Part shown: piece by piece, positions 26,684-35,704 of the stretch
Layout: each line of letters opens with the position of its first letter
How positions within the stretch are numbered: the first letter of the stretch is position 1
From: Candidatus Jordarchaeales archaeon
Lineage (GTDB): Archaea > Asgardarchaeota > Jordiarchaeia > Jordiarchaeales > Freyrarchaeaceae
Assembly: GCA_038889235.1 (NCBI GenBank)
Contig: JAWAHN010000001.1
Location: 468,499-532,498 of the forward strand
Length of the DNA: 64,000 bases
Direction of reading: 5' to 3'
Made by a program: the position numbers and the translations under genes
Notes under the pieces: generated by a model
What the model was told of the DNA's origin: nothing
Databases searched by the model: none
The model's input: only the letters and a program-made list of their open reading frames with translations

Positions 26684-27082
26684 TTACGATTGAAGATTGC
26701 TTATTAGCGTCCTTATGTTGGGAACCGTTGACTCAAAAACGGGTTCAACAACCACTCGTGTCGCTTTAAACGAAGGCATACCCGTTGAATTTGTTTCGGG
26801 ATTAACTATCTTGTTCCCCCAGGGTCCCAGTGGAACCACAAGTATTCCCTTGTGAGGTTCATCTCTAGACCTTTCCGCCCTGAGAACCACTTCACCGTAA
26901 GGAGATTTCACGAGAACGTAGTCCCCCGGAAGGATGTCTAGTTCTTTCATGTCTTCGTAGTCCATGTAGCACACGCCGCAGGCTCTCTGGTAGCTGTACC
27001 CCATTTTCTCCCCTTCCCTAGCGGCGCCCTGTTCAACGGTTCTACACGTCACGAGAATCATTTCAAGAGACTTCTTAACCAT
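26684..27082 (-). CDS. fwdD: Formylmethanofuran dehydrogenase subunit D
   Basis: This 132-residue molybdopterin-dinucleotide-binding domain protein caps the pterin pocket of FwdB. MILVTCRTVEQGAAREGEKM near residue 8, LDILPGDYVLVKSPYGEVVL near 50 and VVPLGPWGNKIVNPETNSTG near 82 match the FwdD/FmdD pattern. It is upstream of fwdB and downstream of a ferredoxin gene on the same strand, so the three probably form one operon read from about 27480. Confidence 0.9.
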   Translation of the reverse strand: MVKKSLEMILVTCRTVEQGAAREGEKMGYSYQRACGVCYMDYEDMKELDILPGDYVLVKSPYGEVVLRAERSRDEPHKGILVVPLGPWGNKIVNPETNSTGMPSFKATRVVVEPVFESTVPNIRTLISNLQS

Positions 27083-27233
27083 AACATACCCTCCAGAAGG
27101 GTGGAAATGTGCTCGCTACAGGTCACCTACCAGCCGAGCGTTTTTAAGTACTCCAACCTTCACAAGCCGATAATCCAACTATTTCACGCTTAAAAAAGTT
27201 TTTCGCACATAGGTAAAAAGAGGCGTGGAAAAA

Positions 27234-27479
27234 TCAAAGTATTTTCATGGCGCCCGAGGGGCAGGCGTTTTCACACGCTCTACAGCTCGGAAGCAGTTCT
27301 ATACAAGCATTACTCACAACAGTACATACGCCGTTCACAAGCCGTAAGATTGGGGCATATTTCATCCAAATTAATGGGGTGCGCCTGTTTTCGGGGTTAA
27401 ATGGGCAGACTTCAATGCAGTTTCCACAACCCCAGCAGATTGTAGGGTCGACGGTTATTACCTTTTTCTCGCTTGTCAT
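27234..27479 (-). CDS. Two-cluster ferredoxin of the Fwd operon
   Basis: This 81-residue ferredoxin has the motifs CWGCGNCIEVCP near residue 15 and CxxxxxxCRACENACPSGA near 59-77, enough for two [4Fe-4S] clusters; the second starts with a longer Cys spacing (Cx6CxxCxxxC). It resembles the small polyferredoxin partners that feed electrons to Fwd enzymes. It heads the fwdD-fwdB operon and is divergent from the plus-strand ferredoxins at 27686. Confidence 0.85.
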   Translation of the reverse strand: MTSEKKVITVDPTICWGCGNCIEVCPFNPENRRTPLIWMKYAPILRLVNGVCTVVSNACIELLPSCRACENACPSGAMKIL

Positions 27480-27685
27480 GAATTATTCCCCGTGTGGAAC
27501 AGTGATGGGCTCAGCATTTTAAACTTATAGGGGGTCCAGCCCTAGACACTTGCACCGTATCACATGTAAAAGATTGAGGGCTACGCTTTTCCATCCTTTT
27601 ATAGAAACACAATTTTTTTAAGGACTGAAACATTGTAATAACCCGACACAGTTGACGATGTTCCCATCGTTAAGGAGGAGTTCTG

Positions 27686-27940
27686 ATGGAGTCTTATAAG
27701 CTCGCGAACATATACAAGCTGCACATAAACACAGCGCTTTGCGTCGGTTGCAATGATTGCGTCATAGCTTGTCCACATAATGCCAGTCTGCCTCCTGAAA
27801 TGAGGGGGGACGAGAAGAATTATACTATAATAGTCAAGAATGGGAAGGCTGTTGTGTCGAACCAGAGTTACTGTGACGGATGTGGAATATGTATCGAAGC
27901 TTGTGGGCCACGTGCGATAAGCTTGAGAGTTGTCAGGTGA
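27686..27940 (+). CDS. Two-cluster ferredoxin
   Basis: This 84-residue protein has CVGCNDCVIACPH near residue 19 and CDGCGICIEACGP near 63, two classic [4Fe-4S] sites; the second ends CGP rather than CP. GGAGG lies about 8 nt before ATG 27686. The gene is 10 nt ahead of the polyferredoxin gene and likely co-transcribed with it. The position opposite fwdBD points to electron supply for that enzyme. Confidence 0.85.
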   Translation: MESYKLANIYKLHINTALCVGCNDCVIACPHNASLPPEMRGDEKNYTIIVKNGKAVVSNQSYCDGCGICIEACGPRAISLRVVR

Positions 27941-27950
27941 GGTGATTTAA

Positions 27951-28628
27951 GTGTATCCTTACTGTGCATCTGAGATTAAGGAGGACAAAGTGGTCACCCG
28001 AATGAAGACACTCGACATCGACATAACTTTAACTTTAGATTTGAAAAAATGTGTTGGATGCGGAACGTGCGCAGTAGTCTGTCCGAAGGAGGCCATAAGA
28101 AGGGGACCGGTGGGCGCCGTCGAAAAAGGGGAGGCGAAGCTCCCTCCTGTGCTGGTTGACGCGAAAAAGTGCAGCTTTTGCGGTGTTTGCTCGTATATGT
28201 GCCCCTTCGAAGCCTTGGAACTTAGGATAAACGGAGAGCCTAGGTTAATACTGGTCGAGGAGGGGGCGCTTCCACCGCTCAAGTACGACGAGTTCGTCAC
28301 GCTTAAAGGAAACCGCACGGCGAAAAAGTATGCTGAGGGCGAGCTTATTGTTCACTGGGAGCTGTGCCCTGCTGGGTGCTCAACTTGCGCTGACATTTGT
28401 CCAAATGAGGCAATAAAGATACCGAAGCCTGAGAAGCCTTGGGAAAAGGGGCCTAGAGTTCAGGTGGAACAGGAAAAGTGCCTACTCTGCGGTGCATGTG
28501 TCTACGCTTGCCCAGCTCCTGGAGCTCTTGAGCTCAAGAGAACTAAGATAAAGTACGATGAAAAAGCCGAGTATACTTCTCTCTGGAACAGGATAGTTGA
28601 GAAGCTTACCACTAAAATAGTGTCTTAG
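27951..28628 (+). CDS. Four-cluster polyferredoxin, FwdF-like
   Basis: This 225-residue protein has four cysteine motifs: CVGCGTCAVVCP near 36, CSFCGVCSYMCP near 73, CPAGCSTCADICP near 140 and CLLCGACVYACP near 178. It could carry a chain of four [4Fe-4S] clusters. FwdF in methanogens is longer, with eight clusters, so this is a half-size relative. GTG 27951 follows GAGGTGATTT. The 3' end overlaps the convergent phosphodiesterase gene by 4 nt. Confidence 0.85.
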   Translation: MYPYCASEIKEDKVVTRMKTLDIDITLTLDLKKCVGCGTCAVVCPKEAIRRGPVGAVEKGEAKLPPVLVDAKKCSFCGVCSYMCPFEALELRINGEPRLILVEEGALPPLKYDEFVTLKGNRTAKKYAEGELIVHWELCPAGCSTCADICPNEAIKIPKPEKPWEKGPRVQVEQEKCLLCGACVYACPAPGALELKRTKIKYDEKAEYTSLWNRIVEKLTTKIVS

Positions 28629-29203
28629 GGCCGCTGTGCGGCTATTCCTTCGCCTTGTATTTTGAATACTTCTTCTTTTTTCTTTAGCTCTCCCCTTTCT
28701 AACAGAAAGAAGACTACTTTTATCTCGCTTTCAGATAGGGTTAGCGTCATCACGGATGGAAGACCCCAGTCCGATGAGCCACCCCAAGCTCCCGTCGCGC
28801 TTCCCGGATTGAGGAGGAGTGTGTTTTTAGCTAGCTTTACGTCAGGGTGGTGTGTATGGCCTGAAATGAGTATTTTTGTTCCCAGGGTCTCAGCAACTTT
28901 TAGCAGCTGCATCGTGTCCCCCCTCGGCCAGATACCCGTTCCATGTACGAGGCCTATTTTGACTGGCGGCAGGTGTAATACTTCCTTTTCGGGGAGGGGG
29001 AGGTAATCCATGTTTCCTCTTACGACCTTTAATGGTGCTATCTTTTTCATCCACGACAGTACTTCCTGGGAGGTGAGATCTCCTGTTGAGAGAACTAAGT
29101 CAAATGATTCACTTTCTATGAACGATTTGAGCTTGCGCGGGATTTCTGTCACCCTATCGGGTATGTGCGTGTCTCCCAGTACCAAGACTATTTTGTCACT
29201 CAT
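28625..29203 (-). CDS. YfcE/MJ0936-type metallophosphoesterase
   Basis: This 192-residue calcineurin-like phosphodiesterase shows the metal-ligand series in order: GDTHIPDR (residue 10), STGDLTS (40), VRGNMDY (58), VHGTGIWP (85), SGHTHHPD (114). The family hydrolyses phosphodiesters such as cyclic nucleotides in vitro; the in vivo substrate is unknown. ATG 29203 has GGGAG upstream. It is divergent from the MutS-like gene. Confidence 0.88.
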   Translation of the reverse strand: MSDKIVLVLGDTHIPDRVTEIPRKLKSFIESESFDLVLSTGDLTSQEVLSWMKKIAPLKVVRGNMDYLPLPEKEVLHLPPVKIGLVHGTGIWPRGDTMQLLKVAETLGTKILISGHTHHPDVKLAKNTLLLNPGSATGAWGGSSDWGLPSVMTLTLSESEIKVVFFLLERGELKKKEEVFKIQGEGIAAQRP

Positions 29204-29296
29204 GCTCTCCCAATTTCTGAGTAAGCTTTTATCCCCTTTTATGCTTTCTACATCTTGGGTTCCTGATTCGCGTCTTTCTTCGGGGGAGTGTCAGAC

Positions 29297-31462
29297 ATGG
29301 AGAAATTGAGACTCGACGACATAGAGGGCGTGGGCGAGAAGATTAAGGGTAGGCTCATAGAGTTTTTCGGCTCTGAGGACGAGGCTGTCAAAGCTATTTT
29401 GGAGGGGAGGGTCGTAGAGATATCAAGCATACCAGGAGTCGGGCTGGGTAAAGCTTACAACATAGTTAGGAGTGCCTGGGAGCTGGTTGATGGAGTGAAG
29501 TGGGACAGTGTTCTTAGGACTGACGGAGCTAAGAAGATTTATGAGGACATGTTGAAGATAATTCAGAGCTACGCGTTGACAGAGTATGCTAAACAGAAGT
29601 TACGCCTTTTCTGGCCGTACCCTGCTTCGAAGATCGGTAAGGTTATGGAAAGACTTGACGTCTTCTCGGAGGCGAAAAGTGTCGTTGAGTCGGCGAGTCC
29701 TGACGTCTTAGAGAAAATTCGTAATGCACTACGCAAAATCAAATATTTCAGCAAGGCGGCGGTGAAGAAGATTAAGGGAAGGATCATTGTTACAAGGAGC
29801 GAGGCAGAATATGCTAAGTTAAGGGAGGCGGGCATCAACGACTACTGCAATGTCTTACTCCTTGGGGAGGGGGACAGCGTTAGGGATTATGCTGAAGGCT
29901 ACGATTTAGTGATCTTCATCGGAGAGGCTTGGGAGGAGGACTATGTCGGGAACATGGTGGTAGTTTCTAAAGGGTGGAGTATCGAGGACTTAGTACCGGA
30001 GGCGATTATCTCCTTTTACGCTGAGAACTACGAAACGGTCGAGGCTGTATGCGACTTCGCTGAAACAATTTTCAGTCTCCCCGAAGCAAGGCATTTGGAT
30101 GCTCTTAGAAAGGAGCTGGACAAAGAAGCTTTGAAAAGAGTTAAAGAGATTATGAGGAACATCACAGGGGACGGGGAAGTTGCTTGGGGCGTTGATTCTG
30201 AGTTGGATAAATACAGAGGAGCATTGAGGAAACTTAACGGGGCGGTTGCCGAGGTTGAGGCTTGGGTTAACGAGACTATAAGGAGGAGGCTTGAGGAGAG
30301 CGAGGCGAAATTAAGGGGGGAACAAATAGTAAAGATATTGGAGGAGGCGGGGACCTCGGCGCTGGAGGCCAGTAGGCTTAGAAGACTCCTTCCCCCAGAA
30401 GTTGACGAAGTTATAACTCTTACCATAAGTGAAGGTGAGAAAAAATTCTGTGAAATCCTGGGGATATCGGAGAAGGAAATTTTGTGGCTCGACGGAATCT
30501 TTCCAGAAGAACCCATGCTGCCCGTTTCCATGATCCCAAAGAAACTCATAGAGTTCGAAAGCTGGCTTAGCAGGCAGTGCGCCGTCAGAAAGCACAAAGT
30601 CCTGCGTGAGATGGCACGTGAACTTTCAAAGCACATGGACGCGGTTAAGAGGGGGCTGCGGGTGGCCCTGGAATTGGACCTTTATCTTTCGGTGGGATTG
30701 TTCGCGAGGGATTACGGCTTGAACCCTCCAAAGGTTGTTAGCGGCGTCGGCGTGTTTTTCAGAGGCGGGGTTAACATCTTTTTAAAGAGGAAGGAGCTGG
30801 AAGGTGAAGGGACTGTTGTCCCGGTAAACTACGTGGTTGGGGATGTCGGAGTGAGGATTGACGGGGTTGGAGGGGAAAGAGTCATACTTCTTTCAGGAGC
30901 AAATTCTGGAGGGAAAACAACCCTCCTACAGCTCATAGCACAGGTTTGCATCCTAGCTCAGATGGGGTTCCCTGTTCCGGCGGTTGAAGCTGTCATAGGC
31001 CCATTTGAGGAAATATACTTCTTTGAAAAGTCGCAAGGGATGGTTTCTGCAGGCGCACTGGAAACAACACTTAAAAGGTTTGCAGCCATAGCCTCGACGG
31101 ACACCTCGAAACTCGCACTATTCGACGAACTTGAAGCTATGACTGAAACAGGAGCTGCAGCTGCGATAATCGCCAGTCTTTTAGATCTACTGGGGAGACA
31201 GGATAAAACTTGCGTTGTGGTTGTCAGCCACCTCGCTAAAGAAATAATGTCTTTGACGAGGAGTCGAATTCGTGTAGATGGAATAGAGGCGACAGGATTG
31301 AATGAGAAGTACGAGCTGATAGTAGATAGGAATCCTAAGTTCAACTACTTGGCCAGATCAACGCCCGAACTTATCCTGAGAAGGTTGTACGCGCTATCTG
31401 CAGGAAAGGAGAAGGATGTTTTTAGTGAGATGCTTGAAAGACTGGAGTTACTGCGTGGGTGA
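29297..31462 (+). CDS. Archaeal MutS-like ATPase with N-terminal helix-hairpin-helix
   Basis: This protein of about 721 residues starts with two helix-hairpin-helix units (LDDIEGVGEKIKGRLIEFFG and ISSIPGVGLGKAYNIVRSAW, residues 5-65). A long helical core follows, then a MutS-family ATPase domain with Walker A SGANSGGKTTL near 525 and Walker B ALFDELEAMTETG near 600. The MutS mismatch-binding domain is not evident, so this is the MutS2/MutS5-like branch, probably acting on branched or damaged DNA. GGGGGAG lies 8 nt before ATG 29297; GTG 29288 overlaps that site. Its 3' end overlaps the SAM hydrolase gene by 15 nt. Confidence 0.85.
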   Translation: MEKLRLDDIEGVGEKIKGRLIEFFGSEDEAVKAILEGRVVEISSIPGVGLGKAYNIVRSAWELVDGVKWDSVLRTDGAKKIYEDMLKIIQSYALTEYAKQKLRLFWPYPASKIGKVMERLDVFSEAKSVVESASPDVLEKIRNALRKIKYFSKAAVKKIKGRIIVTRSEAEYAKLREAGINDYCNVLLLGEGDSVRDYAEGYDLVIFIGEAWEEDYVGNMVVVSKGWSIEDLVPEAIISFYAENYETVEAVCDFAETIFSLPEARHLDALRKELDKEALKRVKEIMRNITGDGEVAWGVDSELDKYRGALRKLNGAVAEVEAWVNETIRRRLEESEAKLRGEQIVKILEEAGTSALEASRLRRLLPPEVDEVITLTISEGEKKFCEILGISEKEILWLDGIFPEEPMLPVSMIPKKLIEFESWLSRQCAVRKHKVLREMARELSKHMDAVKRGLRVALELDLYLSVGLFARDYGLNPPKVVSGVGVFFRGGVNIFLKRKELEGEGTVVPVNYVVGDVGVRIDGVGGERVILLSGANSGGKTTLLQLIAQVCILAQMGFPVPAVEAVIGPFEEIYFFEKSQGMVSAGALETTLKRFAAIASTDTSKLALFDELEAMTETGAAAAIIASLLDLLGRQDKTCVVVVSHLAKEIMSLTRSRIRVDGIEATGLNEKYELIVDRNPKFNYLARSTPELILRRLYALSAGKEKDVFSEMLERLELLRG

Positions 31463-32254
31463 CAAGACTATTTCTATCACGTCACCTTTTTTCAGGCCAA
31501 ATATCTTGGCTGCATTATCCTGGTTTACTGCAAGCTCTAGAAGACCGTAACTGTTTGTAACAAACACGAAAGAGCCCACGGGAACATATCCATAAGACTT
31601 TTCGAGGGGAGCCTCGATTGTTTCACCTTTCACGATTGCTTTCAGCTTCGAGCCATACGTGACTTTAAGCTTGTAAAGAACTTCCGATGAAACGTTCGTT
31701 ATTACGTTTCCGAAACGGTCTATGTGGAGAATAGTGGAGACTATTTTCGACCCCTGAAGTTGAGGTTTCGGGAGACTTATTTTTACGTAGTCGCTTACTG
31801 GTGGTCCAACGGAGCTTGGCGGTCTACCGTTTGCTATATGCGCTGCGACCGGTGCGAAGACTGTAAGTCCATGGAAGGTTTCGAAGGGCTCATTAAGGGT
31901 GAGGGTTTTATCCCGGATCTCGTAAACTCCAATCAGTCCTTCTGCTTCCATCAGAAGGCTGAATAAACCGTTATCTGGCCCGACAGCTACATGTCTCTTC
32001 GTTTGGACGACTATGCCTCTCCTTTCTGTCCCAACACCGGGATCGACCACTCCGACAAAGATTGTTCCGTTTGGGAAGAACCTTGCAGACGAAGAGAGGA
32101 GGAGGGCGCCGTGGATGATGTCGAAACTATCGACTTCATGCGAAATATCTACGATTGTCGCGTCTGGACATATCGACAAAATAACTCCTTTCATTGAGGC
32201 TACGAATGAGTCTCTAAGGCCAAAGTCGGTCATTAACGCTATTATTTTTCTCAC
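31448..32254 (-). CDS. SAM hydroxide adenosyltransferase (DUF62/SAM hydrolase)
   Basis: This 268-residue protein is of the chlorinase/fluorinase fold family that hydrolyses S-adenosylmethionine to adenosine and methionine. Motifs: ALMTDFGLRDSFVASMKG near residue 6-23, DISHEVDSFDI near 38, VGVVDPGVGTERRGIVV near 66, and VGPDNGLFSLL near 92. A C-terminal barrel contains HIDRFGNVITNVSSE near 178. GTG 32254 has GGAGGG upstream. It is divergent from nadM, sharing a short promoter region. Confidence 0.9.
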   Translation of the reverse strand: MRKIIALMTDFGLRDSFVASMKGVILSICPDATIVDISHEVDSFDIIHGALLLSSSARFFPNGTIFVGVVDPGVGTERRGIVVQTKRHVAVGPDNGLFSLLMEAEGLIGVYEIRDKTLTLNEPFETFHGLTVFAPVAAHIANGRPPSSVGPPVSDYVKISLPKPQLQGSKIVSTILHIDRFGNVITNVSSEVLYKLKVTYGSKLKAIVKGETIEAPLEKSYGYVPVGSFVFVTNSYGLLELAVNQDNAAKIFGLKKGDVIEIVLSPTQ

Positions 32255-32346
32255 TGCGGAAACCCTCCATCTCGTGAAAAGTAGAGGGGGGAAACGTTTA
32301 AGGTTAACTGGTGGAAGTGAAATTTGAGTTCGCGGAGGAAGCGAGA

Positions 32347-32874
32347 GTGTACAGGACTAGGGGTTTGTTCATAGGGCGCTTTCAGCCATTCCACCTAGGA
32401 CACTTGCACGCAGTTAAGACCTTGCTGAGCGAGGTGGAGGAGCTTATCATAGGGGTTGGCAGCGCTCAGTATAGCCACACGCTTAAAGACCCGTTTAGCG
32501 CTGGAGAACGGATACTCATGATAAGGCTTTCACTGGAGGAGGAGGGAATCCCAGCGTCGCGCTACCTAATTATTCCCATACCTGATGTGAACGACAACCG
32601 CCTCTGGGTGGCCCACGTAGTCTCACTTGTTCCTCCCTTTAGGGTGGTTTACTCAAACAACAGTTTGGTAAGAGTGCTCTTCGAGGAGGCTGGGTACGAA
32701 GTTAAACCTGTTCCATTCTATCAAAGAGACAAGTACTGCGCGACGAAAATCAGGGAAAAAATGGTTAAAGGGGAAGAGTGGGAGGATCTTGTTCCACCTG
32801 CAGTCGCGAGGGTTATAAGGGAGATTAAGGGAGTTGAGCGGATAAGACTGGTGTTTGAGGGGGAGCGTCACTAA
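32347..32874 (+). CDS. nadM: Nicotinamide-nucleotide adenylyltransferase, archaeal
   Basis: This enzyme of about 175 residues makes NAD from NMN and ATP. TRGLFIGRFQPFHLGHLHAV at the N-terminus holds the HxGH nucleotidyl-transfer motif, FSAGERILMI and YYxRDKYCATKIREKM-type blocks follow near 60 and 140. GGAGG at 32335-32339 is 7 nt before GTG 32347, giving a start that matches the family; a longer frame from GTG 32311 is less likely. It heads a plus-strand run with the alkyltransferase and rtcA. Confidence 0.92.
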   Translation: MYRTRGLFIGRFQPFHLGHLHAVKTLLSEVEELIIGVGSAQYSHTLKDPFSAGERILMIRLSLEEEGIPASRYLIIPIPDVNDNRLWVAHVVSLVPPFRVVYSNNSLVRVLFEEAGYEVKPVPFYQRDKYCATKIREKMVKGEEWEDLVPPAVARVIREIKGVERIRLVFEGERH

Positions 32875-32887
32875 AGGGGGTAGATAA

Positions 32888-33394
32888 GTGGTTTCAGCTT
32901 CTGTCGTAGAGTGGAGGGGGGCTTTCGTCTCCGTTGCTAGAGGGGAACGAGGGCTACTTGCCGCGACACTTCCATGTAGGAGTGCCGATGAGGCTAAAAG
33001 AAAAATTATGGAGATTGTTCCGAGCGTGGAGACTTGGGACGACGATATGTGCAGAGAGGTTGCTGAGAAGATTTTCAGAGCACTCGAGGGGGAATGCTTA
33101 GACTTTAACTATGAAGTTGACCTTTCGAATCTCACCCCTTTCCAGAGGAAGGTTCTTGAAGAGGTCAGAAGAATACCTCCCGGCGAAACGATAACTTATG
33201 GTGAGCTGGCTAGGAGGATTGGTAATCCTAGGGCTGCGAGGGCTGTTGGGAGAGCTTTAAAGAGGAACCCGCTCCCCATAGTTATACCGTGCCACAGGGT
33301 AGTGGGGGCATGTGGGATCGGAGGCTACACGGGCGGATTAGAAATTAAAGTCAAGTTGCTTATAAACGAGAAAGCCCGGGTGTGTAGAACATGA
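32888..33394 (+). CDS. ogt: Methylated-DNA-protein cysteine alkyltransferase
   Basis: This 168-residue suicide repair protein removes alkyl groups from O6-guanine. The C-terminal domain has LTPFQRKVLEEVRRIPPGET near 80, RRIGNPRAARAVGRALKRNP near 110 and the active-site IPCHRVVGACGIGGYTGG near 133, with the acceptor Cys in PCHRV. The N-terminal domain is short and divergent. GTG 32888 follows AGGGGGT. Its stop overlaps the rtcA start by 4 nt. Confidence 0.92.
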   Translation: MVSASVVEWRGAFVSVARGERGLLAATLPCRSADEAKRKIMEIVPSVETWDDDMCREVAEKIFRALEGECLDFNYEVDLSNLTPFQRKVLEEVRRIPPGETITYGELARRIGNPRAARAVGRALKRNPLPIVIPCHRVVGACGIGGYTGGLEIKVKLLINEKARVCRT

Positions 33395-34458
33395 ACAGGA
33401 TAAGGATTGATGGTAGCTTGGGTGAAGGTGGTGGACAGGTTCTCCGAACCAGCGTCGCCCTCTCAGCTTTATCAGGTAAAACGATTGAGGTATTCAACAT
33501 AAGGGCTAAGAGGCCCAACCCAGGACTTCGAGCTCAGCACATGACCGGAATAAAAGCTGTCGCGGAGATAGCTGGAGCTAAGGTAACTGGCTTGAGCGTT
33601 GGATCAACCACCATAGTGTTTGAGCCAGCTGGGCTAAAGGGAGGAAAGTACAGGTTTGACGTTGGAACTGCTGGATCTGTGACTCTTGTTCTTCAGTCAA
33701 TAATGCCGGCAGCGTTATTCGCCCCCGAAAATATGGAACTGGAGATAAGGGGTGGAACGGACGTCGCATGGAGTCCACCGGTAGACTACTTCATAAACGT
33801 TGTAGTACCCAATCTGAGGCTCATGGGATATGTAGCCGAGATAAAGCTGGAAAGGAGAGGGCATTACCCTAAAGGAGGAGGGCTAGTTAGGGCGGTCATA
33901 ACGCCGGTTAAGAAGCTTAAGGCGATAAGGCTCATGGAAAGAGGAGAGGTAAAATTAATAGAGGGGGTATCTCACGCGGTGAACCTGCCAGCCCATGTAG
34001 CTGAAAGACAGGCCAGAAGTGCGGAAGCAGTACTTAAAAGGGCCGGCTACGATGTTGACATTAAAATCGATGTCCCCCGCGAAGGAGCCCACCTAGGCCC
34101 TGGTTCGGGGATAGTCTTATGGGCTAAAACTAAGGTGGGAAGTGTGATAGGTGCAGATAGTCTTGGGGAGAAGGGGAAGCCTGCGGAGAAGGTGGGCGAG
34201 GAAGCAGCCCAAAAAATACTTGAGGAGCTTGAAAGCGGCGCTCCACTAGACAGGCACATGGGAGATATGATTATACCCTTTATCGCCATAGCTGACGGCA
34301 CCTCGGAGGTTAGAATTTCGAAGATCACTATGCACCTTCTAACGAACATTATGGTAACTGAGAAAATTCTAGGAGTCAAATTCCAAGTTGAAGGAAGGGA
34401 AGGAGAAGTCGGGGTGGTGAAGGTTAACGGTTTAGGGTTGGAGAACCCGCACATATAA
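33391..34458 (+). CDS. rtcA: RNA 3'-terminal phosphate cyclase
   Basis: This 355-residue enzyme converts RNA 3'-phosphates to 2',3'-cyclic phosphates using ATP. DGSLGEGGGQVLRTSVALSA at residues 5-24 and RPNPGLRAQHMTGIKA near 42 are the family opening. FDVGTAGSVTLVLQSIMPAA near 90 is the conserved core, and PLDRHMGDMIIPFIAIADG near 285 holds the catalytic His. The ATG overlaps the alkyltransferase stop. In an organism with many tRNA introns it may bear on RNA end processing, but that is inference. Confidence 0.93.
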   Translation: MNRIRIDGSLGEGGGQVLRTSVALSALSGKTIEVFNIRAKRPNPGLRAQHMTGIKAVAEIAGAKVTGLSVGSTTIVFEPAGLKGGKYRFDVGTAGSVTLVLQSIMPAALFAPENMELEIRGGTDVAWSPPVDYFINVVVPNLRLMGYVAEIKLERRGHYPKGGGLVRAVITPVKKLKAIRLMERGEVKLIEGVSHAVNLPAHVAERQARSAEAVLKRAGYDVDIKIDVPREGAHLGPGSGIVLWAKTKVGSVIGADSLGEKGKPAEKVGEEAAQKILEELESGAPLDRHMGDMIIPFIAIADGTSEVRISKITMHLLTNIMVTEKILGVKFQVEGREGEVGVVKVNGLGLENPHI

Positions 34459-34577
34459 CAAGAATTTTTTCTTTTCAAGACTGGAGTGAGTAAGTTTGTA
34501 TGCTTGACATTGCATTAACGTTGCCGGTGTTGCCCGGCTTCTCGGCTTGTAATTAGGGGGCGTATTTTTCTGCTTCG

Positions 34578-35603
34578 TTAACCTTCACTGCGCTCGCCTT
34601 TCTTTTTTATGGCTTCTACCGCTTTGTTTACCGCCTCTTTAACTCCCAACCCCTCTACCGCTACTGCTTCAATGGCATCCTTGAACATGCTCTTAGCCGC
34701 TGCCAGCTCCTCTTGTTTTGCAAGGTCCACTTTGTTTATAACTGTGATTATTGGTGTGTCTGGGGGCATAAGCTCTCTCACCTCTCTCAGGAGTGAAGCT
34801 TGCTCCTTCAAGGAGTAGCCGCATGAAGGTGTTGGGTCGACGACGAAGATTACTGCTTGAGCCAGCCACTTTATGGCCGCTATCGCCTGCTTTTCTATAG
34901 GGTTCCTTTCGCTCATAGGTCTGTCCAGTATCCCCGGCGTGTCCATTATTTGGAAAAGTTTATCTCCAACTTTGAAGTGGCCTAGTATCACAGTCTTTGT
35001 CGTGAACGGGTACTCCGCTATTTCCGGCTTAGCGCTCGAAGCCGCTCTAACTATGCTGCTCTTACCCGTATTCGGGCAGCCTGCGACCACTATGGTAGGT
35101 ATTTCCGGGTTTATCGAGGGCATTTTAGCCAGTTTTTTGCGCGCATCCTCTAGGAAGAGAAGTCTATCATCGAGCTTCTTTATCATCGAAGTCATCCTAC
35201 CGTAGGCTTCAATCCTAGCTCTAGCGGCATCTTCGGGAGACTGGGCGCTCCTTATCCTGCTTACCGCTTCAGACGCTATTCGGGCAATAACCTTCGCGGC
35301 GCCTTCTAGCGAGGCCAAGTATTTTTTCAGCGTCTGAGTTCCGATAAGGACCTCGCACATCTCACGGTAGAAGGGGTGGAGCTTGTCTATACTTGGGAAA
35401 CTTTTAACAACTTTCATTAACCTGTTCTCGAGAATTTTCGACGCGGTCCTCACTCTAGCCTCTTCCCTCTTCTTTGCCTTCTCTAAAGGGGTGTCGCGGG
35501 AAGATATGCTAACACTGGCTTTTGAAGCTCTATGGAAAGCTATGTCGAGCAACTCCTTAGCGCTGTGAACTTTCTTTATCGTTGCGAAAGGTTGTAGCAG
35601 CAT
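34578..35603 (-). CDS. NOG1-type ribosome-assembly GTPase
   Basis: This 341-residue protein has an N-terminal helical NOG1 domain (residues 1-165) and a TRAFAC GTPase domain: GCPNTGKSSIVRAA near 175 (G1), EYPFTTKTV near 195 (G2), DTPGILDRP near 218 (G3) and TVINKVDLA near 288 (G4). It is the archaeal relative of Nog1, which acts in large-subunit maturation. ATG 35603 leaves about 100 nt to the divergent proteasome gene. Confidence 0.92.
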   Translation of the reverse strand: MLLQPFATIKKVHSAKELLDIAFHRASKASVSISSRDTPLEKAKKREEARVRTASKILENRLMKVVKSFPSIDKLHPFYREMCEVLIGTQTLKKYLASLEGAAKVIARIASEAVSRIRSAQSPEDAARARIEAYGRMTSMIKKLDDRLLFLEDARKKLAKMPSINPEIPTIVVAGCPNTGKSSIVRAASSAKPEIAEYPFTTKTVILGHFKVGDKLFQIMDTPGILDRPMSERNPIEKQAIAAIKWLAQAVIFVVDPTPSCGYSLKEQASLLREVRELMPPDTPIITVINKVDLAKQEELAAAKSMFKDAIEAVAVEGLGVKEAVNKAVEAIKKKGERSEG

Positions 35604-35704
35604 GGATTCGAACGCTCCTCACTTGTTTCACGATAAAGATTTAAGCGTATAAAAAAGGTTTTTATCTAACTCTAGTTTATCCTCCACTCTAGGAGGGAAC
35701 ATTA

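Noticed and set aside
35605-35625. T-arm-like GGATTCGAACGC near the NOG1 start
   Set aside because: No acceptor stem, D arm or anticodon arm can be built around it; it is the start region of the GTPase gene.
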